The position numbers and the translations under genes are program-made. The notes beneath the pieces were generated by a model. It was not told the DNA's origin. It was given only the letters and a program-made list of their open reading frames with translations, and made no database searches. Of a stretch of 64,000 bases of DNA, positions 44,801 to 52,100 are shown in pieces (within the stretch, counting starts at the first letter, position 1; each line of letters starts with the position of its first letter). Source of the stretch: Marixanthomonas sp963974425 (GTDB taxonomy: Bacteria > Bacteroidota > Bacteroidia > Flavobacteriales > Flavobacteriaceae); the NCBI RefSeq assembly GCF_963974425.1, contig NZ_CAXBCK010000012.1:16526-80525 (forward strand). The letters run 5' to 3'.

Positions 44801-45001
44801 TTCTTCAATAGGAATGATCACACTCTCCAGAACTGTTTGTGCATTGGCACCGGGATAGTTTGCTGTTACTTGAACTGTGGGAGGTGCAATTTCAGGGTAC
44901 TGCGTGGTAGGGAGTGTTGTAATTCCTAAAACCCCCAAAATCACCAATATAATGGAAACTACGGTTGATAATACCGGTCTTTCAATAAATATCTTTAACA
45001 T
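41864..45001 (-). CDS. RND inner-membrane multidrug transporter (HAE1/AcrB type)
   Basis: 1045-residue proton-driven transporter. FIERPVLSTVVSIILVILG starts TM1, GTDPDIAAVNVQNRV and GSKNYAMRIWLQP belong to the porter domain, and the proton-relay aspartates lie in GIVVDDAIVVVEAV (about residue 405). TM7-12 lie after about residue 540. Signature matches the AcrB/MexB class for hydrophobic drugs. 6 nt downstream of the adaptor gene. Confidence 0.95.
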   Translation of the reverse strand: MLKIFIERPVLSTVVSIILVILGVLGITTLPTTQYPEIAPPTVQVTANYPGANAQTVLESVIIPIEEQINGVEGMTYITSTASNSGRASIQVFFDQGTDPDIAAVNVQNRVARANSLLPVEVTQSGIITQKQQTSALMFLTTYSENEEYDATYIQNYLNINVLPELKRINGVGDVSVFGSKNYAMRIWLQPEKLAAYNLVPTDITTAIDEQSREAAAGALGQNNAESFEYVLTYSGRYKEESQYEDIVIKALDNGKFLTLKDVAEIELDAEGYNAISFTNGNPGVSMAVYQTAGSNAQEIIEIIHEKMGDLSADFPKGMKYVVNFDTNEFLTASIDKVLTTLFEAFILVFIVVFLFLQDFRSTLIPAIAVPVSIIGTFFFLNLFGYTINLLTLFALVLAIGIVVDDAIVVVEAVHAKLEEGSENALKATRSAMDEITGAIVSITLVMAAVFIPVTFITGPTGVFYEQFGVTLMVAIGISAVNALTLSPALSALFLKPHTEKGKKKNLLQRFFTGFNAGFKATTNKYVKSLGFLYKHKWITAVILIAATGAILWAAKTTPTGFVPDEDRGLIFANIELPAGATLDRTVGVQKELEAKAKSIPGVSDISLVSGFSIISGAGSNYGIGFIKLDNWSEREEDSKSVEAITGQLFGIAATIPDANILFFAPPSVPGFGASSGFELQVLDQSGGSFSELSQVTQEYLQTLSQRPEIQYAQSSFNVNYPQYEIDVNISKAKEAGVSVSSILSTLQGYIGSIYAANFSRFGKQYRVYVQALPEDRATTESLNSMYVRNDSGTMAPITEFINLKRVYGPQSVTRFNLFNSASVNGAAAPGYSSGDAIAAVQEVSETALPQNYSVGFSGLTREEINAGNQTTFIFLLCIVFVYFILSAQYESYLIPFAVLLSLPVGVMGAYLTTKFAGLENNVYFQISLIMLIGLLAKNAILIVEFAIQRRRSGLSRMEAAFEGAKVRLRPILMTSFAFIVGLLPLVFSSGIGARGNNAIGTGAVGGLFIGTVLGVFIIPILYIFFQWLQDKINGTTKKEAVEAN

Positions 45002-45007
45002 ACTTTC

Positions 45008-46138
45008 TTATTTAAATGCTTGTTCTAACCCTTTAGCGATACTGTCAAAAGAAACAGGTTGAGGAGTAATAGGTGCGTTATTTCGTAATTTACCAACTCC
45101 TTTGGCAACAATTTTATCACCTTCTTTAATACCTGATTGTACTATAATCAAATTATTTACCCGATCGGTAATTTCAATAGGGGTAGAAACCGCAATACTA
45201 TCTCCTTGAACTTTGTAGGTGTATAATTTCCCTTGTCTCTCATAAGTTGAAAACTCTGGGATTACAATGGCATTTTCAAACGTTTGCGGAATTTGTATTT
45301 TCCCACTATATCCATTGGAAAGCAACCGTTTAGGATTTGAAAAAATTGCCCTAAATGAAACGGTTCCTGTATTTACGTTTACTTGAGAGTTAATTGTTTC
45401 AATTTTCCCTTCGTGTTCGTAAAGATTACCATTTGCCAATACCAACCTAACGTTTGGAAGGTTATTTATTTTTTCTTCTAAACCCTCGCCTTCTGTATTT
45501 TGTATAAAGTCTAAGTATTCTTTTTCATTCAACGAGAAATAAGCATATACTTTGCTCACATCTGCTACTGTAGTTAAAGGTGTTTGCGAGCTAGGGCTTA
45601 CCAAAGCACCTTCCCGAAGCGGAATAGAACCCACATACCCATCGACCGGGCTTTTAATATTTGCATAACCAATATTGGCAGCAATACTATTATAGCCGCT
45701 TTTTGCCTGCTCTAATTTTGCTTTAGCGGTTTCCAACTGTACATTGCTAATAATATTCTTTTCAACCAAAGGCTTTAGTTTATCAACTTCCACTTGTGCT
45801 GCGTTTACATTTGCCTTAGCGGCGGCTGCGTCTTGACTTAAAGATTGTGTTTCAAGCTTAAAAAGCAACTGGCCTTTACGTACTTTTTGACCTTCGTCGA
45901 CCATGACATTAGATATATAACCCGAAACCTTTGCTCGAATTTCACTGTTCACGATCCCTTCAATACTTGCAGGGTAATTTGTGTATGCAGTTACCGTTTT
46001 TGTAGGTATGGTTACAACAGGGAAACCTAATTTTTGTTGTCCTTGTGCAGCCTGAGCTTGTTGTTTTTCATCATTTCCACAGGAAGTCAATGCCAGGGAT
46101 GATATAAAGAGCAAGATTAATATTTGCGTTTTTTTCAT
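45008..46138 (-). CDS. RND efflux periplasmic adaptor (membrane-fusion protein)
   Basis: 376-residue AcrA-like lipoprotein. The signal peptide ends LTSC (Cys about residue 20). Next come the lipoyl/barrel-sandwich half (EIRAKVSGYISNVMVDEGQKVRKGQ), the alpha-helical hairpin (about 100-150) and the second lipoyl half (IKSPVDGYVG). The beta-barrel and membrane-proximal domain complete it. Links the inner-membrane pump to the outer-membrane factor. Starts 12 nt after the regulator stop. Confidence 0.94.
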   Translation of the reverse strand: MKKTQILILLFISSLALTSCGNDEKQQAQAAQGQQKLGFPVVTIPTKTVTAYTNYPASIEGIVNSEIRAKVSGYISNVMVDEGQKVRKGQLLFKLETQSLSQDAAAAKANVNAAQVEVDKLKPLVEKNIISNVQLETAKAKLEQAKSGYNSIAANIGYANIKSPVDGYVGSIPLREGALVSPSSQTPLTTVADVSKVYAYFSLNEKEYLDFIQNTEGEGLEEKINNLPNVRLVLANGNLYEHEGKIETINSQVNVNTGTVSFRAIFSNPKRLLSNGYSGKIQIPQTFENAIVIPEFSTYERQGKLYTYKVQGDSIAVSTPIEITDRVNNLIIVQSGIKEGDKIVAKGVGKLRNNAPITPQPVSFDSIAKGLEQAFK

Positions 46139-46150
46139 AGCTAGTTAAAT

Positions 46151-46645
46151 TTACAGTTGATCAAATTCGTTATTAAACGCGATCATTTTTTTAATGGTGG
46201 TTTCTAAATTTTCTTTTTGTGTGGTTAAATATTCTTGAAATATGAGTCCAAGATTTTTATTTTTTTTGAACTTTTCTGGATTGTGCTCTTTGTTGAAAGA
46301 ATTCACTTTTTTGACCAAATTCAATTCTTTTTCAATAGACTCGAGATATTCTTCCAAGGTAATCCGCAGATAATTTTTAGTCGTTCTGAAATACCGTTTG
46401 CGATCTCCAGTTTTTGTGAAATATTCAATAAACTTTAATTGTACCAATAAATTAAGGTTGGTTGAAACAGAGCTTTTACTTGCACATGTTATTTCTATAA
46501 TGTCTTCAAAACTGTGACCTTCAACATTAGAAAGTATCATAAACGCATAAATTCTACCAGCAAGAGGGGGTAGGTTGTGCTTTTCTTCAAAGTTTAAACC
46601 TAGTTCTTCAACGAGTTTGCATTTTTCTTCTGAAATATTCTGCAT
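46151..46645 (-). CDS. GbsR/MarR family transcriptional regulator
   Basis: 164-residue winged-helix protein: EDIIEITCASKSSVSTNLNL (about residues 40-60) is the recognition helix region and FTKTGDRKRYFR the wing. The C-terminal half is a long charged coiled coil used for dimerisation. First gene of the efflux operon. A perfect 10-bp palindrome with a 6-nt centre lies directly upstream over the promoter, consistent with autoregulated repression relieved by a pump substrate (inference). Confidence 0.9.
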   Translation of the reverse strand: MQNISEEKCKLVEELGLNFEEKHNLPPLAGRIYAFMILSNVEGHSFEDIIEITCASKSSVSTNLNLLVQLKFIEYFTKTGDRKRYFRTTKNYLRITLEEYLESIEKELNLVKKVNSFNKEHNPEKFKKNKNLGLIFQEYLTTQKENLETTIKKMIAFNNEFDQL

Positions 46646-46661
46646 TAAAATAAATTTTAAG

Positions 46662-46669
46662 CAAAGATA
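46662..46669 (-). promoter_or_regulatory. -7 element of the efflux operon promoter
   Basis: Minus-strand TATCTTTG matches TAnnTTTG, about 17 nt upstream of the regulator ATG. Exactly 19 nt upstream is TTCG, one mismatch from the TTTG -33 box, inside the palindrome. Confidence 0.65.
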
Positions 46670-46671
46670 GT

Positions 46672-46697
46672 ATTGGTTCGGAAATCACCGAACCAAT
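46672..46697. promoter_or_regulatory. Palindromic operator for the efflux operon
   Basis: ATTGGTTCGG (46672-46681), 6-nt spacer, CCGAACCAAT (46688-46697): a perfect 10-bp inverted repeat. It begins 2 bp upstream of the -7 box and covers the spacer and -33 region, an ideal repressor site. The GbsR/MarR product is the most likely ligand; the TetR at 39775 is an alternative. Confidence 0.8.
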
Positions 46698-46747
46698 TAC
46701 ATGCTAAACTTTTGTTAAATGAAATTCAAAAGAAATACATACATTTT

Positions 46748-49117
46748 TTAGTTAGTTGCTAAGGCAATTTTTATGTGTTGCTTCACTTCATTTCCTTGGG
46801 CATCGGTGGCAGTCAATAGATAAGCTCCCGGTTTTATTAAAACGGAAATCTCGTGAAAAGTTTCGGTTGACCCTATATACTCTGAATCCAAATACCAATA
46901 CACGGTTCGTTCTGGGTCGCGGTGTGCGAGTTTGAAGATTAATTCTTGTGTGGTTTCGTTAAAATCTTTTGCCAATAAAATGGTTTCGTTTTTCTTCGGA
47001 ACTATAAACTCCATCAAATTTTCTCCTTCTTGCAAACAATCATTTTTAAAAGTAGGTAAGGGCTTATATTCGGGATGTAATGGTGCATAGTAATATTCCA
47101 TGACAGGCGGAAGGGCAAACCAGCTTTTTTGTTTCATTTCAGAAAGCTCATAACAAGATGAGTTTACGCGCGCAGTTTCCGAAGCAGTTAAAAACACTTT
47201 TTGATGATATGGACAAGGTTCTGTTTTCAACCCGTTCTTCGGAATAAATTCTGAAACCGTTTCCGTACAAAAAACATTGGCCAAATGGCCACTTTTTTGG
47301 CATATTTCAGCTTCAGTCAGTTCGTCGTATGGTGTCGCAAACCATTTTGAAGTAGATGGCAAAACCTCTAAGACATCAAACAAGACAGGTGCCGCGGCTT
47401 CAATTCCAGTTAAACCTGGACGGCCTTCTCCATCGGCATTACCTACCCAAACTCCAATAGCATATTTTGGGGTAACGCCCACAGCCCACGCATCTTTAAA
47501 ACCGAAACTCGTTCCCGTTTTCCATGCAATAGGATGTGAATTACTGAAAAAACTCCAATTCTCTTCCCCTTGCGGACGATTCACTTCTTTCATAGTGGTA
47601 AAAGCTTCGTAAATAGCGCCTGCATTAAAAACAGAAGGATTTGGCTGTTTTTTTCCGAAGTTAGCTTTTTTGTTTTTTACATAAATGGGTTCAGTAAATT
47701 CGTGCGGACGGTATTCACTAGAAGACGAATTGAAATAATTTAAAGTCGAAGCCAGTCCCGCATAGGCATTGGTAACTTGCCATAATGAACTTTCCGCTCC
47801 GCCAAGAATCAAGGATAAGCCGTAATAATCGGCAGGATGACCGATGCTGCTTAATTTAACGTCGTGCAGCCGATTGTAAAACCGTTGCAGCCCATATTCC
47901 CGAAGCATTCTAACGGCGGGCACATTCAAGGAACGGGATAAAGCCACACTCGCCGGAACAGCTCCGTTAAAGGTGTTGTCAAAATTTTCAGGGCTGTAGC
48001 CATTTACAGTTGTTGGAATATCGGCAACCAACATATTGGGCAATAATTCGCCGGCATCCAACAAAGCAGAATACAGAAAGGGTTTCAATACGCTTCCGGT
48101 ACTTCGGTTTTTATCGATTATGTCAACATAATTACTGTGCTCTTTTGTAGTAGGTGCGTTGCCTACATAGGCTATAACTTCTTTGGTGTTAACGTCTAAA
48201 ACTAAAACCGAAAGGTTATGAATCTGATTTTGTTTTAGTTGAAAATGATGCTCTTTTACAATGCGATTGGTTTTTTGTTGCAAGGAAAGGTCTATTGTGG
48301 TTTGTATGCGTTTACCAGGATGCTCAATCCGGGATTTTTCGGTTAAATGAGGGGCTATTTCAGGAAGCGGCATCGGTTTGCCAGGTAATCGTTCGGCAAT
48401 TGCCAATTCATATGTTGTTTTATCGATTACATTTTTCTGAAATAACTTTAATAATAACCTATCTCGTTTTTGTTTTAAAATAGTTTCATTTTTACCCGGA
48501 AAGATTAAAGCCGGTGCATTAGGTAGAACTGCTAAAGCAGCCGATTGTCCCCAACTCAATTCACTGGCCGGAATACCAAAATAACGCCACGCGGCAGTTT
48601 CCAATCCTACTACATTTCCGCCAAAAGGCGCATGCGAAGCATATAAATTTAAAATTTCATCTTTTGAATTTCCCGCTTCTAATCTGGTAGCTTGGAATAT
48701 TTCAATCAATTTTTCAAAATACGTTCGTTTTTGGTTTTTACGGGAAAGCCTGATTACTTGTTGGGTGAGTGTACTTCCACCTCTGCAAAAATCGGTAGTG
48801 ATGTTTTGCCAAAGAGCTTTTGCAATGGAAACCGGATTAAAACCTGGATGACTGTAAAAATACTCGTCTTCAAAATATAAAATAGATTGCTCAAATCTAT
48901 GAGGCACCGAATCGATCTTTGGAAATCGCCATTGCCCATCATCGGCGATACGAGCGCCCATCATAATTCCTTCCCGACTTTCAACCACGGTTGAGGTAGG
49001 TGTTTTAAACAATTGGGAAGGAAGACAAAGCAACCAAACAAGGAAAACCACGAACACGACACTAAGTTTGAACTTGTGTTTTTTAATGAAGGCTTTTACG
49101 TTCGTTTCCCTTTTCAA
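46748..49117 (-). CDS. pbpC: Penicillin-binding protein 1C
   Basis: Bifunctional peptidoglycan synthase, 789 residues. TM helix at about 18-32; glycosyltransferase-51 domain with catalytic Glu in FEDEYFYSHPG (about residue 83) and GGSTLTQQ (113-120). The transpeptidase domain has SVLK at 342-345, SLN at 396-398 and KTGTS at 533-537. A C-terminal PBP1C (BiPBP_C) domain follows. It starts at TTG (49115-49117); I see no in-frame ATG before the membrane helix. It lies 33 nt after the alpha-2-macroglobulin gene, the partnership known for E. coli YfhM-PbpC. Confidence 0.94.
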   Translation of the reverse strand: MKRETNVKAFIKKHKFKLSVVFVVFLVWLLCLPSQLFKTPTSTVVESREGIMMGARIADDGQWRFPKIDSVPHRFEQSILYFEDEYFYSHPGFNPVSIAKALWQNITTDFCRGGSTLTQQVIRLSRKNQKRTYFEKLIEIFQATRLEAGNSKDEILNLYASHAPFGGNVVGLETAAWRYFGIPASELSWGQSAALAVLPNAPALIFPGKNETILKQKRDRLLLKLFQKNVIDKTTYELAIAERLPGKPMPLPEIAPHLTEKSRIEHPGKRIQTTIDLSLQQKTNRIVKEHHFQLKQNQIHNLSVLVLDVNTKEVIAYVGNAPTTKEHSNYVDIIDKNRSTGSVLKPFLYSALLDAGELLPNMLVADIPTTVNGYSPENFDNTFNGAVPASVALSRSLNVPAVRMLREYGLQRFYNRLHDVKLSSIGHPADYYGLSLILGGAESSLWQVTNAYAGLASTLNYFNSSSSEYRPHEFTEPIYVKNKKANFGKKQPNPSVFNAGAIYEAFTTMKEVNRPQGEENWSFFSNSHPIAWKTGTSFGFKDAWAVGVTPKYAIGVWVGNADGEGRPGLTGIEAAAPVLFDVLEVLPSTSKWFATPYDELTEAEICQKSGHLANVFCTETVSEFIPKNGLKTEPCPYHQKVFLTASETARVNSSCYELSEMKQKSWFALPPVMEYYYAPLHPEYKPLPTFKNDCLQEGENLMEFIVPKKNETILLAKDFNETTQELIFKLAHRDPERTVYWYLDSEYIGSTETFHEISVLIKPGAYLLTATDAQGNEVKQHIKIALATN

Positions 49118-49150
49118 AATTTAATTTCAACATTTTATATAAGTGATATT

Positions 49151-52100
49151 TTACTTTTCCACCTCAACCCACATCCCCTTATTACGCGCATAATAATTAC
49201 GGTCATACATTGCTTCTACTTGTGTTCCGGGTAAATAATAGGTTCCTAAATAGGAAGCATTCAACTTTACCGTAAACGTTTTCGACTTCTTCGCTCGTAA
49301 ATCGAAGTAAAAATTGACTCGGTCATCACGAATATCGGTATAACGTGCCTCGCCATTCGCGCCGCCACCAAGCTCAGTAAAACTAGTGTTGACAATTTCC
49401 CACCCACTTGGAAAAATTTTAGTGAGCGCCACGTTGTTGATATGGTCGTTTGAAGTGTTGGTAATTGTAACGGTTGCAGAAATTTCTGTTCCTTGACGTA
49501 ATTTAGAAACGTCAATTTTTTCCCCAGTACCATCTAAATATTGCGCTTGAATGGTAAGGTTTTTTCGCTCTGCTAACTCTTTTCCTAACGGAAGTTTTCC
49601 TTGCTGAATTAAAGTAACATAGACTACATTTCCTTTTTTATTGGAAACGGAAACTGAGTTACCACCCATAGAAAACCCAAGTTCTCGTTGCGCTACGGCA
49701 CGTTCGGTTTTGATCGTTTTGGTTTTTCCATTATCCGTGTAAGTGAGTTCCATCGCTTTCCCACCATTTTTATTGATCATTTTTGCCATAGCTAACAAAG
49801 CATAGGAAGTTTCTTGTGTACTGTACCAACGTTGTGATGATAATTCTTTCGCTACGGAAATTGCCATGTCCCGTTGTCTTGAATCTCCCAAAGCTACCAT
49901 CGTTTCTAAAGCCATTGCTTTGTTTCTGAAAGGTGATCCATAGGTGTAATAATCATATCGTTTAGGTTCAAAACTGATGTTTGCCGTTTGCGAAATTTGT
50001 TCAGCTACGTTCTTTTTCCCAGCTAAAGCATAAGCCGCTGCCAATCTCCATTTGGCATTATTACTCAGGTTTTTAGACTCTCTAAGTCGATTCATTGCTG
50101 CTAATTCGGGTTGACTAGCCAGTGCCAAGGTGTACAACCGATACGCTTGCGTGAAACTGGAATTGTAACTCGTACTGCTATTGCGCCATTGCCGTGCTGT
50201 ATTTTTCTGAAACTGCAACCAACTACTTAAAAACGAAATGGGCAAGGCATATCCTTTTTGCTTCGCCTCTAGCATAAAGTGGCCAACGTAATTGGTACTC
50301 CACTCATCTGCCTCCCGTTCGCCAGGCCAATAACTGAGACCGCCAGAGGTATTTTGATACGTCCCCAACTTTCTGATGGCGGATTCTACATTTTTCTGAA
50401 TGTCTTGTTTCTTATCGTACGTAATATCAAACACGTCGGCTAAAAATAATTGTGGAAAGGCTGCTGAGGTAGTTTGCTCTACACAACCGTGTGGATATCG
50501 AATTAAATATTCCATCCGTTTGCCAAAATTCATTGGTGGGACGGTAGAAAATTCGAGCATGGCTCCGTTACTTCCCGACACGCCGAAGGTTTCAAAATTG
50601 ATGGTTTCATTTCCGTTTTCCGTTAACGTGTATTGAGTAGTTTTTTGTGATATAGGATTCGGGTTTTCTACATCAATCTCTACTTTATAACTCGCTTTTT
50701 CTCCATTTCCAGAAGCCAGCACTTCAATGTTTTGTATTTCGGAAGTTGGTAATACTTCAAATTCAAAATTCACTATTTTTTCACCTACCGATGGAAATGA
50801 TATGTTTTTTGAAGTACCATTAATTGGTTTTAACCCATCACCAGTTTTTACAGTAATGATAGCATTTTTCACTTTTTCTTCCATCGCAAAAACGGTTACT
50901 GGAAGCGTTACTTTTTCACCTGGGGACAATTTCCGAGGAAGTGAGGCTAGCACCATTAATGGCTTTCGTACCGGTGTTGTTTCGTCAGTTTTCCCATAGG
51001 CACTTTTTGAGTTGTCACCAGCAATAACCATGGTACGAACTGAACCGACATAATTAGGCATAGTGAGCGTATGCGATGCTTTTTCACCGGCTTTCAAACT
51101 AAACGGACCTATATATTTTACCACGGGTTTAAATCGGTCAGCTTTTCTATTTTTGGCACCGGCAGCCACATCGCCACCACCAATAGCATAGATATTATCC
51201 ACACTTCCAGAATACGCACCAATTACATCATCGTACATATCAAATGTTTTAACGCCCAAGGCTTCACGAGTGTAAAAAGCTTTGTGAATTTCGGGGGTGT
51301 TAAAGCGAGTAAGATCCAATAGACCTTCATCGACCATGGCTAATGTATAGGTCATCGGTTTGTTATTTGCTTCGGAAACATTCACAGTGAAATGTTCTTC
51401 TGGCTTCAATACACTTGGCAAATTGATTTCAGGTTTTAAGATGGTTGAAGCATCTTCCACCAACAACGGAATCACGCCATATAAACGAATGGGCAAATCG
51501 TTTTTGGTCTGTGCATGCGGTTGCAACAAGGAAATATTCACATATATATTAGGTGTCATTTCTTTGGTAAGCTTGATTGCAGCTTTGGTTTCCCCTTTTT
51601 TGGTTTCAATCCAATGCGTTGCTAAAACCTCAGTGCCGTTTTCCACACTAATTAACGCTCGACCTTCACTCCCCGAAGGAAAGGTTATAAAGGCTTCTTC
51701 GCCAACATTGTACTTTTCTTTATCTGCGGAAAAAACCAACATCTTAGCACTTTCGGCATCGCCCTCAACTGGGGCCTTCCACCAATTGCGGTAAAAATAG
51801 GCAACGCGACCTGTGGCGTGACCCGATTCTTTATCAATTACGCGAATTAAATACCGACCGCCTTCATCTTCAGGAATGTTAACAGTAAAATTAGCTTTTC
51901 CTTTGCTGTTGGTCGTGACCTTAAAATTCTTAACGGGTTTGTGAACGGTTGCATTTTCATAGCGGGATAAATTATCATTACCACGGTTCCACCACCAGCG
52001 CCATTCAATTCTAAATACTTTTACTTCTACTTCGCGGTTTGCACTTGCATTTCCTTGGGCATCGACAGTTGCTACATCAAAAACTGTGTTTTCATCTGTA

